The translations under genes and the position numbers were made by a program. From Variovorax sp. OAS795 (lineage in GTDB: Bacteria > Pseudomonadota > Gammaproteobacteria > Burkholderiales > Burkholderiaceae_C): a stretch of 64,000 bases of DNA. Location of the stretch: NCBI RefSeq assembly GCF_040546685.1, contig NZ_JBEPOH010000001.1, positions 1,674,001 to 1,738,000 of the forward strand. Reading direction: 5' to 3'. Shown piece after piece: positions 35,501 through 43,445 of this stretch; position 1 is the stretch's first letter; every line of letters begins with the position of its first letter. The notes beneath the pieces were generated by a model, which worked only from the letters and a program-made list of their open reading frames with translations, ran no database searches and was not told where the DNA came from.

Positions 35501-38500
35501 GGCCACCAGCTCGACCTCGCCGGGTTCCTTCAGTTCGGACTCGCACAGCAGCAGGCCGCGTGCGTCGCTCTTGCCGCTGCAGACGGTGCCGATGTCCTTG
35601 GTCTCGGTCTTGTTGTCGTAGGTGTAGAAGCCGCCCACCATGCGCTTGCGGCTGGTGGTGGTGATGCGTGCCACGGCGCGCACGTTGAGCGTGACGCCGG
35701 CCTGGGGCTTGCCCGACAGGTCGAGCGCGAGCGCCTGGTACTTCAGCTTCTGGCTCGTCGACACCCAGCCCTCGGTCTTGATGCCCGCGATGACGGAGGC
35801 GGGCCACAGCGTCTGCGTGCTGCGGATCGTCTGCACCTCGCCGTTCGGGTCGGCATAGGTGGCCTCGAGCAGCAGCTCGCGCGCCGCCTTGACCTTGGGC
35901 ACCTTGTCGATCGTGACCTTGCCGGCGCCGTCCTTGTTGAGCGTGAGCGGCAGCTTGTCTGCGATCACGCGGGTGTCGCTGGCGCTGTTGATGTCTTCCT
36001 CGCTGCCCGCGGTGTCGGCGGCGGTGGTGGCCGCCTGCGCGCCGTCGGCCTGCACGCGCGGCGGGTTGAAGCTGAAGGCGTCATGGTCGGCAAAGGCCAG
36101 GCTCTTGCCGCGAACCATGGCCGAGACGCGCACCGGCAGGTTGGCGGCGCCGCCGCCGGCCACGTAGTTGATCTGCACATCGGCCGGCACCGCAGTCGCG
36201 GCCACCAGCGGCTTCTTGTCGGTGGGCGCGATGCGGCCTTCGAGCACCGGCAGGCGGAACTCCTCGACGCGGAACTGGCCGGTCGGGAAGCTGCGGTTGA
36301 CATCGCTGTCGCCGCCTTCGCCTTCGGATTCGCCGCTGTCCGCGTCCTTGCCCTTGCCGTTGCGCAGCATCACTTCATACACGCCGAGCTTCGCGGCCGG
36401 CGGTATGGGAAAGGTGTTCTCGGCGCTCAGGCCGCCGGTCGGCGTCTTGCGCCAGGCCAGCGGTTGCGTGAAGCGCTGGCCGCTGCCCGTGTGGGTCACG
36501 ACCAGCGTGTCCGGCCGGTTCTCGGGCAGGCCGAAACCCTTGCTGGTCTGGGTGCGGATCAGGTGCTTCATCGACACCGTTTCCCCGGCGCGCAGCAGGG
36601 TGCGGTCGAAGATGGTGTGGGCCACGCGGTCGGGCTCGGCCTGCAGGTTGGTGGGCACGTTGAAGCGCCAGGGCTCGATGCCGCGCTGCCAGTCGCTCCA
36701 GGTGAAGGCCAGGTCCTCCACGCCCTTTTCGTCCTTGGCGCGCGCGCTGACGAACCACGCGCCGCTGTTGTATTCGTCGGGGCCGTTGCAGCTGGGCGCC
36801 TCGGGCGAGATGCCCGCGAGCCTGACGATGCCGTTGGCATCGGTGGTGCCGCTGGCCACGGCCTTGCCGTCGCAGCCCGACACGCGCACCTCGGCACCCG
36901 CCACCACCTTGCCCTTGTCGAGCGTGGTGACCCAGGCCATCGAGTTCTCGCGGCCGAGCTTGAAGTGCACGGCCAGGTTGGTGGCCAGCGCGGTGGTGCG
37001 CACGAACATCGTGCGGCCGGCGCCGTAGCGCTCGTCGAGCAGCGCGTCGCCGAGCTTCTGCGAGGCGATCTCGAGCACGTGGAAACCGGGCGTGAGCGGG
37101 ATGCCGATGACTTCGAAGGGCCGCGGATCGCCGCTCTCGGCCTTGGGCATGTCGAGCGTCTTCACGCCCGGCTGGCCCGCCAGCAGGGAGAGCATGCGGG
37201 TCTGCAGGCTGGTGCGGTCGTCCTTGTCGATGACCGGCGGCAGCGTGCCCTTGATGTCCTTGCGCGCCACGTCGCGCGAGACGGTGTAGTTGTCGTAGCG
37301 GCGCACCTTGCGGAACCACGCGATGATCTCGGCGTCGGTCTTCGGGTTCATGTCGCTGACCTTGCCGGGCGTGAGCGCCTGCACCATGAGTGCGGGCTCC
37401 ACGCGGCGCACGGTCACCGGCATCATGGCCGGCGTTCCGGGTTCGGCCAGCCGCTCGACCACGCCGAAAGGCGAGGCCGCGAACTTGGCCAGCGGCGGCA
37501 TGGCGCCGGTCGCCACCTTCAGCGGAAAGGTGCCGGGCGAGGCCAGCGGCCGGCCCGAGGCGTCCTCGAACCTGGCGGGCAGCTCGATGGTGAACCTGGT
37601 GTCCTCCGGGAATGGCGGCGCGAAGCTGGCCGAGCTGACCACGTCGTCTTCGCTGGGCTTGCCGCCGTCGTTCTCGAGCGTTGCAGCCACCGTCTTGTTG
37701 CCGCCCTTGAGCTGGATCTGCGCCGCCAGCTTGCGCGTGACCGGCGCATTGAACTGCAGCTGCATCGGCCGCAGCGGCAGGCAGGCGGCCTGCGCGTTCT
37801 CGCGTTCGCAGCTGAACGAGACAGCGAACGGCTCGCGCACCTGGAAGCCCAGGCGGCGCTCCACCTTGTTGATCACGCCCGAGGGCGTCGCCACGCCCTT
37901 GCCGTAGACGATCTGCACCTTGCTGCCCGGCGTGAGCGTGCGGTTGCATTGCAGCGCAATGAAGCGCAGCGGGTCCTTGGCGGCTTCCTTGTCGCGGCCA
38001 AAGGCCTTGAGAAGGCCCGTGCGCTGCTCGCCTTCGAGCAGCCTGACGGGAATGCGCTCGCCCATGCCCTCGGCGGCGCACCAGACGTTCTGGCGCACGC
38101 TCTCCACGGTGGCCGCGCCATTGAGCTCGAGCACGAACATCTGCTGCTCGTCGATCCGCTCGTAGCTGCCGGGCATGAAGTTGCGCACGAACGGCCCGCC
38201 GCTATTGAACTGATAGCGCTCGGGTCCGGTCAGCTCGCCGGATGCGGGCTTGAAGGTGGAGACACGCGTGACGGTGCAGCGCACGCCGGGCGGCAGGTCG
38301 TTCTCGAAGTCGTGGACCCAGGTTTTCGCGTCGGTCCAGCGGCCCGTGCCCTTGCCGGCTTGCGCGTCGGAGCAGCTCACGGCGAGCGGCGCGGGCGCCT
38401 TCGGGTCACCGAAGTTGACGGCCGGCTGGTCGAACTTGGCGACGACCTGGCGCACGCGGGCCACTTCGCCCTGCGGCGCCAGGCTGGTGATCTGGAGGGC

Positions 38501-38563
38501 ATGGCCGGGCGCGGCACAAAAGGCACTGCCGGCCAGGAGCAGTGCTGGAATGATTCTTTTCAA
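32540..38563 (-). CDS. Bacterial alpha-2-macroglobulin (thioester protease trap)
   Basis: A periplasmic protease inhibitor of about 2007 residues that traps attacking proteases through an internal thioester. The thioester motif CLEQ is intact (Cys at about 1512, Gln at 1515, in YPFACLEQKTSK). MG-like domains fill the N-terminal two thirds, with a bait region, and a receptor-like domain ends the protein. The likely start is TTG (LKRIIPALLLAG) with GGTGGAG 8 bases upstream; a longer ATG form (38608) is possible. The signal ends AAPGHA without a good lipobox, unlike the lipoprotein E. coli YfhM. It is not linked to pbpC, which is 11 kb away. Confidence 0.92.
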   Translation of the reverse strand: MKRIIPALLLAGSAFCAAPGHALQITSLAPQGEVARVRQVVAKFDQPAVNFGDPKAPAPLAVSCSDAQAGKGTGRWTDAKTWVHDFENDLPPGVRCTVTRVSTFKPASGELTGPERYQFNSGGPFVRNFMPGSYERIDEQQMFVLELNGAATVESVRQNVWCAAEGMGERIPVRLLEGEQRTGLLKAFGRDKEAAKDPLRFIALQCNRTLTPGSKVQIVYGKGVATPSGVINKVERRLGFQVREPFAVSFSCERENAQAACLPLRPMQLQFNAPVTRKLAAQIQLKGGNKTVAATLENDGGKPSEDDVVSSASFAPPFPEDTRFTIELPARFEDASGRPLASPGTFPLKVATGAMPPLAKFAASPFGVVERLAEPGTPAMMPVTVRRVEPALMVQALTPGKVSDMNPKTDAEIIAWFRKVRRYDNYTVSRDVARKDIKGTLPPVIDKDDRTSLQTRMLSLLAGQPGVKTLDMPKAESGDPRPFEVIGIPLTPGFHVLEIASQKLGDALLDERYGAGRTMFVRTTALATNLAVHFKLGRENSMAWVTTLDKGKVVAGAEVRVSGCDGKAVASGTTDANGIVRLAGISPEAPSCNGPDEYNSGAWFVSARAKDEKGVEDLAFTWSDWQRGIEPWRFNVPTNLQAEPDRVAHTIFDRTLLRAGETVSMKHLIRTQTSKGFGLPENRPDTLVVTHTGSGQRFTQPLAWRKTPTGGLSAENTFPIPPAAKLGVYEVMLRNGKGKDADSGESEGEGGDSDVNRSFPTGQFRVEEFRLPVLEGRIAPTDKKPLVAATAVPADVQINYVAGGGAANLPVRVSAMVRGKSLAFADHDAFSFNPPRVQADGAQAATTAADTAGSEEDINSASDTRVIADKLPLTLNKDGAGKVTIDKVPKVKAARELLLEATYADPNGEVQTIRSTQTLWPASVIAGIKTEGWVSTSQKLKYQALALDLSGKPQAGVTLNVRAVARITTTSRKRMVGGFYTYDNKTETKDIGTVCSGKSDARGLLLCESELKEPGEVELVASATDSEGRDSRAASSVYVTKQGELWFGGEDNDRIDVLPEKKSYQPGETAKFQVRSPFRFATALVSVEREGIIETQVVQLDGKDPTVSLQVKPEWGPNAYVSVLALRGRLREVPWYSFFTWGFKAPREWWTAFWYEGKEYVAPTAMVDLSKPAYRLGMAEIRVGTRAHQIDVTVTSDKPSYPVRGKAQVTISAKLPDGKPAAGAEVALAAVDQALLELMPNDSWNLLNAMLQRRSWGVSTSTAQMEIVGRRHYGRKAVPAGGGGGKGQTRELLDTLLLWNPKVVLDANGQAVVTVPLNDALTTFRIVAVADSGTSLFGTGQATIQATQDLQIISGLPPLVREDDQFRAQITLRNTTQKPMKVEATPRATLLTLETQTVDIPAGEAREVAWMVTAPAQLAQTRAEAILWEIEARDTLGGARDALKVRQRIVPSVPLTVQQATLVQVDGPFTLDVAPPADALPGRGGLKLSLQPRLAEGLPGVRDWFANYPFACLEQKTSKSVGLRDAKMWQGVLAQLPTYLDSDGLANYFPPRDGESNRGSDILTSYLLAATHEAAALNPAFALPDEARAPMQSGLIAFVEGRIQREFWSPRKDLDVRKLAALEALSRYGAAKGSMLGSITIAPNQWPTSAVIDWLNILKRVQDVPQRQQRLDEASNVLKARLSYQGTRLVFSTEQDDYWWWLMTNGDVNTARLLLSVMDDPAWKDDIGKLASGFIGRQQNGAWHTTTANLWGGLALEKFSKVFESTPVAGVTAATLGAVKAQVDWRNVVRVKTTDPAGAPNQTTFFGAPASPGNLANNTMFLPWAASPSGAPVRDTLLVTQQGTGKPWLTMQSIAAVQLKAPFAAGYAIKKTITPVEQATAGKYTRGDVLRVTVEVNASADMTWVVVSDPIPAGATILGSGLGRDSQIATQGEKKSGAGWPAFEERSFEAFRSYYEYLPKGVVKVEYTVRLNNAGDFALPPSRVEAMYAPEMFGETPNARVKVEAAK

Positions 38564-38714
38564 TTTTTTTCTCCACCTTGAAGCACGCGCAGCGTAGCCG
38601 ATTTGCAAGGCGCTTCGAATGTGACAGGCGCCATATGCCTCGCCGCGACTTCATACAATCGGCACCGTCGTGCGTGCGCCGCGCGGACCGCCACCAAGAC
38701 CTCGCCGCCGACCG

Positions 38715-39857
38715 ATGAAACGCTACTGGGAAATAGACGCCTTGCGCGGGCTGATGCTCGTGCTGATGACCGTCACCCATCTGCCGACACGCCTCACCGA
38801 CCCGCTCGGGCAGCCCTTCGGCTTCGTTTCGGCCGCCGAAGGCTTCGTGCTGCTGTCGGCCTTCGTGGCGGGGCTGGTCTACAGCCGCATCGGCCACCTG
38901 CGCGGCGTCGACTCGATGCGCCAGGCCTTCTGGCGTCGGGTGCTCAAGGTGTATCTCTGCCAGGCGGCGATCCTGCTGTTTCTCTTCACCGTGATCGCGG
39001 CGCTGGGGCTGCACATCGACCAGCCGGCGGTCAAGAACCTGGTGTCCTATTACCTGGCGGAGCCGCGCGACGGCTTCCTGTTCGGCCTGCTGCTGATCTA
39101 CGAGCCCGCGCTGCTCGACATCCTGCCGATGTACATCTTCTTCATGCTGATGAGCCCGTGGGTGCTGGCCTTTGCCATGCGGCATGGCTGGACGCTGGTC
39201 ATGGCGGCCAGCGTGGCGCTGTGGGCCATGGCGCAGTTCGGGCTCAGCGAATGGATCTACGGCCTGGCCGAGCGCCACCTGGGCATTCCGGTGCCGTTCC
39301 ATGAAATGGGCGCCTTCAACACCTACGCCTGGCAGTTCCTGTGGTTCTCGGGCCTGTGCCTCGGCGCCAGCCGGAACCAGCCCGATGCCCGGCCGCTGCG
39401 CTTTCCGGTTTGGGTGTGGATGCCGGCGCTGGCCATTGCGCTCTATGGCGTCTGGTGGCGCCACCATGGCATCAACGGCCAGGCGCCGTTCGGCGGCGAC
39501 GTGGAACTGAACCTGCTATTCGACAAGTGGCAGCTGGGGCCGCTACGCATCGTCAACCTGGTGGCGCTGGGCGTCCTGGCAGTGCGCTTCGGACCGTGGT
39601 TCATGCGCCGCATTCCGCGCCTGCACTGGCTCGAGGCCATGGGCTCGGCCTCGCTGCCGGTGTTCTGCGCGCACCTGGTGGCGGTACTGCTGGTGCTGGC
39701 CTTCTACGGCGACAGCCAGACCGCGCGGCCCTGGTGGGGCGATGGCCTGCTGCTGCTCGCGGTGTTCGCGGGCATGTACGCGGTGGCCCGCTTCACGCGC
39801 GGGGCCGACGTGCCGCCGCCGGCGGACGACATGCCTACGGAGCCGGCGCGGGCCTGA
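38715..39857 (+). CDS. opgC: OpgC-type acyltransferase membrane protein
   Basis: A 380-residue inner-membrane protein with about ten hydrophobic segments. It starts MKRYWEIDALRGLMLVLMTVTHLPT, the pattern of the OpgC domain (RGxxLxxMxxxHLP), which transfers succinyl groups to osmoregulated periplasmic glucans. FGFVSAAEGFVLLSAFVAGLVYSR is the second conserved segment. No opgG or opgH is adjacent. The gene is divergent from the alpha-2-macroglobulin gene and convergent with the SGNH hydrolase gene. Acyl donor and acceptor are inferred from family. Confidence 0.88.
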   Translation: MKRYWEIDALRGLMLVLMTVTHLPTRLTDPLGQPFGFVSAAEGFVLLSAFVAGLVYSRIGHLRGVDSMRQAFWRRVLKVYLCQAAILLFLFTVIAALGLHIDQPAVKNLVSYYLAEPRDGFLFGLLLIYEPALLDILPMYIFFMLMSPWVLAFAMRHGWTLVMAASVALWAMAQFGLSEWIYGLAERHLGIPVPFHEMGAFNTYAWQFLWFSGLCLGASRNQPDARPLRFPVWVWMPALAIALYGVWWRHHGINGQAPFGGDVELNLLFDKWQLGPLRIVNLVALGVLAVRFGPWFMRRIPRLHWLEAMGSASLPVFCAHLVAVLLVLAFYGDSQTARPWWGDGLLLLAVFAGMYAVARFTRGADVPPPADDMPTEPARA

Positions 39858-39866
39858 GGAGGCTCT

Positions 39867-40667
39867 TCAGGGAGTTGAAGACGCCGGCGAGGTCATCGGG
39901 AGCGGCATCGGCATCGGCGCCGACGAAATGGCCGGCCCCGCCGCGGGAAGCCGTGCCGCGATGATCGACTGCCACAACCGGTAGCCTTCGTCGGTCAGGT
40001 GCAGCCGGTCGCTGCGGAACAGTTCCGGCCGCGGCCGGCCGTCGGCGCCCAGCATGGGCGTGAAAATGTCGATGTATTCGCTGTCGGGCAGCCGGTTGAG
40101 GTAGGCCGAGATCACGTTGTTGGTTTCGCGGATCAGCGGCATCAGGTGCTCGCGCGACGGGCTTGGCTTGACCGAGATGAAGCTGATGCGCGTGTGGGGC
40201 AGCTCGGCGCGCACCGCGTTGGCAAAGCGGGCGAAGCTTTCGAGCACCTGCAGCGGCGTGCGGCCTTCGGCCAGGTCGTTGTCGCCGGCGTACACCAGCA
40301 CCTGGCGCGGCTTGTAGCGCACCACCAGGTCGCGCGCGAACAGGCTGCAGTCGGCCATGGTCGAGCCGCCGAAGCCGCGGTTGACGATGTTGGGCACCTG
40401 GCGGAAGTCCTGCGCGAGGTTCTTCCACATGCGCACGGTGGAACTGCCCACGAACACCACGCCGCCCGGCAGCGGGAACTGCTGCTGGTCGGCCCGCGAA
40501 AAAGCCGCGAGCTCGTTGTGCCAGCGCGCCTTGGCCGCCAGGTAGTCGGAGGAGGCGTCGACCGCCGTGCTGTCCAGCGACTCGTAGGGCTGGACGGCGT
40601 TGTGGTTCTGGGCCTCTGCGGCAAGTGCCGCCGTGAGCAGCAGTGCCGCGGCCAGCGCGGTTTTCAT
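39867..40667 (-). CDS. Secreted SGNH/GDSL-type hydrolase
   Basis: A 266-residue exported esterase-like protein. The signal peptide is MKTALAAALLLTAALAAEAQ. The catalytic blocks are VVFVGSSTVRMW (nucleophile Ser in block I), GFGGST (block II Gly), YAGDNDL (block III Asn) and SDRLHLTDEGY (block V Asp and His). This order is the SGNH fold; substrates may be acyl esters of sugars or lipids. A second ATG nine bases upstream would add MPS. The C terminus ends in a Pro/Met-rich tail. It is on the same strand as, and 38 bases after, the anti-sigma gene. Confidence 0.88.
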   Translation of the reverse strand: MKTALAAALLLTAALAAEAQNHNAVQPYESLDSTAVDASSDYLAAKARWHNELAAFSRADQQQFPLPGGVVFVGSSTVRMWKNLAQDFRQVPNIVNRGFGGSTMADCSLFARDLVVRYKPRQVLVYAGDNDLAEGRTPLQVLESFARFANAVRAELPHTRISFISVKPSPSREHLMPLIRETNNVISAYLNRLPDSEYIDIFTPMLGADGRPRPELFRSDRLHLTDEGYRLWQSIIAARLPAAGPAISSAPMPMPLPMTSPASSTP

Positions 40668-40705
40668 CGAAGGCATCGAAGGAAAGGCGAAACGCAAGTC
40701 GGTCG

Positions 40706-41455
40706 TCAGATCGTTTTTTCTATCAGCGGGCCCTTGAACAGCACCGGCCCGGTGGGGCCGCGCTCGCTGGGCACGCCACCCTTGGGCTCGAGGCTGATGG
40801 CCAGCGCGGGCACGCGAACATCCGATTCTGACGCAGGCAGCCGCAGCGCCGGCGCATGGTCGAGCACGCCGAGCGAGCGCGGCGCGCCGCCGGGGGGCAA
40901 GGCCCAAAGCTGCAGCGATTTGTCGGCGCCTTCGTCGTAGCTGCCCACGCGCTGCAGCACCAGCTGGCGCTTGCGGGGGTCGAAGGTCACGAGCATCGAG
41001 GCGGAGGCCTTGTCGTCGGACAGCACCGCCACGTACTGGATGGCCGGCGCGTTCTGCAGCTGGTCGCGCAGGTTCAGCCCGGTCACCACCGCCATGACGG
41101 TGGCCAGCGCACCGGCCGCCGCGGCGCCGCGCCAGAGCGCGAGGCTGCGCAGCCAGCCGCCCTGCGGCGGTGCGGCCGCCGACGTTGCATTGCGCTGCCG
41201 CGCGACGGCGAGCTGTGCCTGCTCGGCATCGATCATGTTGCGGATGCGGGTCCACACGGCGGCGTCCGGGACGACCGGGCTCTGCAGCTCGGTCATGCCC
41301 GCGAGCCGGCCTTGCCACACCAGCGCCGCGGCGCGCACCGGCGCCTGTTCGCGCGCCAGGGTTTCGAAGCGCCGGCGGGCGCCGCCGCGCAGCGTGCCGA
41401 GCGCATGGCTCGCGGCCAGCAGGTCGAGCAGTTCGGGATGGGCGATGAGGTTCAT
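40706..41455 (-). CDS. RskA-type anti-sigma factor
   Basis: A 249-residue membrane-anchored anti-sigma factor. The N-terminal cytoplasmic part (residues 1-100) contains the zinc-less ASD-like helices (HPELLDLLAASHALGTLRGGARRRFE). One hydrophobic segment follows near residue 110 (AAAAGALATVMAVVTGL). The C-terminal periplasmic RskA domain includes LQLWALPPGGAPRSLGVLDH. It inhibits the sigma factor encoded 22 bases upstream on the same strand until proteolysis or another signal releases it. Confidence 0.9.
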   Translation of the reverse strand: MNLIAHPELLDLLAASHALGTLRGGARRRFETLAREQAPVRAAALVWQGRLAGMTELQSPVVPDAAVWTRIRNMIDAEQAQLAVARQRNATSAAAPPQGGWLRSLALWRGAAAAGALATVMAVVTGLNLRDQLQNAPAIQYVAVLSDDKASASMLVTFDPRKRQLVLQRVGSYDEGADKSLQLWALPPGGAPRSLGVLDHAPALRLPASESDVRVPALAISLEPKGGVPSERGPTGPVLFKGPLIEKTI

Positions 41456-41477
41456 GGAAGGCTTGCCACTGGCGGCG

Positions 41478-42071
41478 CTAGGCGAAGCGCCCCATGCAGA
41501 CGCGCAGTTTCTCGAGTCCGCGCCGGATCCAGGTCTTGACCGTGCCGAGCGGCAGCTTGAGCTGCTCGGCGAGTTCGCCATGGCTCAGCTCGCGCAGGTA
41601 GGCCAGGCTCACGACCTCGCGCTGGCGGGCCTCGAGCTGGCTCAGGCACTGGTGCAGCGCCCAGGCCTGCTCGCTGGCGTCCGCTGTGTCGGCCGGGTTG
41701 GGCGCGTCGGACTCGAGGGTCTCGGCCATCAGCTCGTCGAATTCCTGGGTGAGCTGGGCGCGGTCGGCGGTGCGGCGGCGCAGCAGGTCGAGCGAGCGGC
41801 TGCGCACGATCAGGCCCAGCCATGCGAGCGGCGGGCTCAATGTGCCGCGGTAGTCCCCGGCCGCGCGCCAGACCGTCATGAACGATTCCTGCAGCACGTC
41901 CTCGGCCCATTCGCGCTGCCGCACCACGCGCATGGCCAGGCCCATGAGCCTGGGGGCGGTCCGGTCGTAGAGCTGGCGCAAGGCGGCTTCGTCGCGGCGG
42001 CCGATGCGATCGATCAACGCGATCAGTTCGGCGTCGGGGCTGGGAGCTGTCATGAGCGGATTGTGGGGCAT
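41478..42071 (-). CDS. ECF sigma factor (RpoE/SigK-like)
   Basis: A 197-residue extracytoplasmic-function sigma factor. Region 2 includes LYDRTAPRLMGLAMRVVRQREWAEDVLQESFMTVWR, and region 4 includes LEARQREVVSLAYLRELSHGELAEQLKLPLGTVKTWIRRGLEKL. The start may be ATG at 42071 or MTAPSPDAE at 42053; neither has a good ribosome-binding site. It is cotranscribed with the RskA-type anti-sigma gene. The divergent DUF3455 lipoprotein is a natural candidate target, with a dyad between them. Confidence 0.93.
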   Translation of the reverse strand: MPHNPLMTAPSPDAELIALIDRIGRRDEAALRQLYDRTAPRLMGLAMRVVRQREWAEDVLQESFMTVWRAAGDYRGTLSPPLAWLGLIVRSRSLDLLRRRTADRAQLTQEFDELMAETLESDAPNPADTADASEQAWALHQCLSQLEARQREVVSLAYLRELSHGELAEQLKLPLGTVKTWIRRGLEKLRVCMGRFA

Positions 42072-42109
42072 CGGCCTGCATGGAAAAGGTACGGCCGGGC
42101 CACGCGGTC

Positions 42110-42135
42110 GGATTCATTCCGGCCGCGATGAATCC
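42110..42135. promoter_or_regulatory. ggattcat inverted repeat between sigma factor and DUF3455 genes
   Basis: A perfect 8-base inverted repeat ggattcat (42110-42117) and atgaatcc (42128-42135) with a 10-base spacer lies in the 183-base divergent gap. It could mark back-to-back promoters recognised by the ECF sigma factor or a regulator dimer site. The evidence is symmetry and position only. Confidence 0.35.
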
Positions 42136-42254
42136 AATTGCCCGCGCCTGGCGTACAGGCATGCGAGGCCGTCCAGAACGCATGACAACAGGCACGGGCT
42201 CGCGCGCCATTCAACTGTCACCGATCCGAAGAAACCGAGAAAAAGGAACCGACC

Positions 42255-42800
42255 ATGACCATCCGCCTCCTGACCGTGCTCGCCGCCGCCGCCAACCTTG
42301 CCGCCTGTTCCGGCATGGGCGCCAAGGCGCCGATGTACTCCCAGGCCAGCCTGCCCGACGCCGTGAAGGTGCCGGCCGGCCACGTCGTGGCCCTGGAAAC
42401 CGTGGGCGCCGGAGACATCACCTACGAGTGCCGCGCCAAGGCCAACATGCCGGGCCAGCACGAATGGGTCTTCGTCGGGCCCGATGCCCGGTTGATGGAC
42501 CGCAGCGGCAAGCAGGTCGGCAAGTACTACGGCCCGCCCGCCACCTGGGAGAGCATGGACGGCTCCAAGGTGACGGCCACGCAGGTGGCGGTGGCGCCCA
42601 ACGGCAGCGGCAACATCCCGAACCAGCTGGTCAAGGCGAACCCGGCCATGGGCATGGGTGCCATGCAGGGTGTGAGCTACATCCAGCGCGTCGCAACCCA
42701 GGGCGGCGTGGCCCCCGCGGCGGCATGCGATGCCTCGGCCATGGGTAAGAAGCAGGTCGTGAAATACCAGGCCGACTACATCTTCTACCGCGCCAGCTGA
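42255..42800 (+). CDS. DUF3455 lipoprotein
   Basis: A 181-residue protein with a short lipoprotein signal ending LAAC (Cys at residue 18). The mature part matches DUF3455: VPAGHVVALETVGAGDITYECRA, HEWVFVGPDARLMDRSGKQVGKYY, GPPATWESMDGSKVTA and VSYIQRVATQGGVAP. Function is unknown; relatives are often next to ECF sigma/anti-sigma pairs, as here. The ribosome-binding sequence AAGGAACC lies before the ATG. It is likely controlled by the divergent sigma factor. Confidence 0.88.
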   Translation: MTIRLLTVLAAAANLAACSGMGAKAPMYSQASLPDAVKVPAGHVVALETVGAGDITYECRAKANMPGQHEWVFVGPDARLMDRSGKQVGKYYGPPATWESMDGSKVTATQVAVAPNGSGNIPNQLVKANPAMGMGAMQGVSYIQRVATQGGVAPAAACDASAMGKKQVVKYQADYIFYRAS

Positions 42801-42811
42801 GCCGGCCCGCA

Positions 42812-42876
42812 GCCCCGCTCCCCGCCCCAGGAATACATTCGGCAACGTATACTGCGCCGCAAAATCGGAGCGGGGC
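42812..42876. repeat. 10-base inverted repeat flanking a possible promoter
   Basis: gccccgctcc (42812-42821) and ggagcggggc (42867-42876) are perfect complements 45 bases apart, in the gap between the DUF3455 gene and the next gene. A tatact sequence at 42848 could be a -10 box, and the stretch between the arms is AT-rich compared with its surroundings. It may be a long hairpin ending the first transcript or an operator pair. Confidence 0.35.
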
Positions 42877-42898
42877 GCACCCAGGTGCGGGACGGGGA

Positions 42899-43435
42899 AT
42901 GAAGCAATTTGCGGTCGTCGTCGCGCTCTGCGTGGGCGCGTGGTATTTTTTCATCGGCGGGCGCAAGCTCGACGATGCCATGGTGCGCCAGTACTACGAG
43001 AAAGAGGCGCACGCCATCTATTCGCGCGATGCGGAGCAGCTGTGCAAGCAGCTCAGCAAGAAGGCCGTCATCCAGAGCAAGACGGTCATGATGGGGCGCA
43101 CGCAGGAGAGCACCAGCGGCCGTGACCAGGCCTGCGAGTCCGTGCGCAAGACCTTCAAGATGTTCGAATCGGTGGGGGAACGCATGGGCGGCATTCTCAC
43201 CATCGAGTACGAATACCACATCGACAGCGTCGACATCGCCAGCGACCGCAAGAGCGCCACCGTCGAGGGCACCAGCGTGCTCAAGATGGGCGAGGCCGCC
43301 ATGCAGTTCAAGAGCAGCTTCACGCAGCGGCTGGAACGCGAACTCGGCCAGATGCGGCTCGTGCGCGGCGACGACGTCACCGTGGTCCGCCTGGGCGGGC
43401 GCGGCGCCATGAGCCAGAGCGATTTCTTCAAGTAA
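42899..43435 (+). CDS. Hypothetical membrane-anchored protein
   Basis: A 178-residue protein with one N-terminal hydrophobic segment (residues 3-19, FAVVVALCVGAWYFFIG) that may be a signal anchor. The rest is polar with two Cys (EQLCKQL, DQACESV) and a beta-rich NTF2-like look (YEYHIDSVDIASDRKSATVEGTSVLKM). No named family was recognised. It precedes the frameshifted membrane-protein gene by 10 bases on the same strand, so the two probably form an operon. Confidence 0.75.
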   Translation: MKQFAVVVALCVGAWYFFIGGRKLDDAMVRQYYEKEAHAIYSRDAEQLCKQLSKKAVIQSKTVMMGRTQESTSGRDQACESVRKTFKMFESVGERMGGILTIEYEYHIDSVDIASDRKSATVEGTSVLKMGEAAMQFKSSFTQRLERELGQMRLVRGDDVTVVRLGGRGAMSQSDFFK

Positions 43436-43445
43436 GCAGGTTGCC

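Noticed and set aside
32330..38581. A 2083-codon open frame opposite the alpha-2-macroglobulin gene
   Set aside because: Low-complexity Arg/His/Gly/Ala product with no motif, while the minus-strand protein has a signal peptide and an intact thioester motif.
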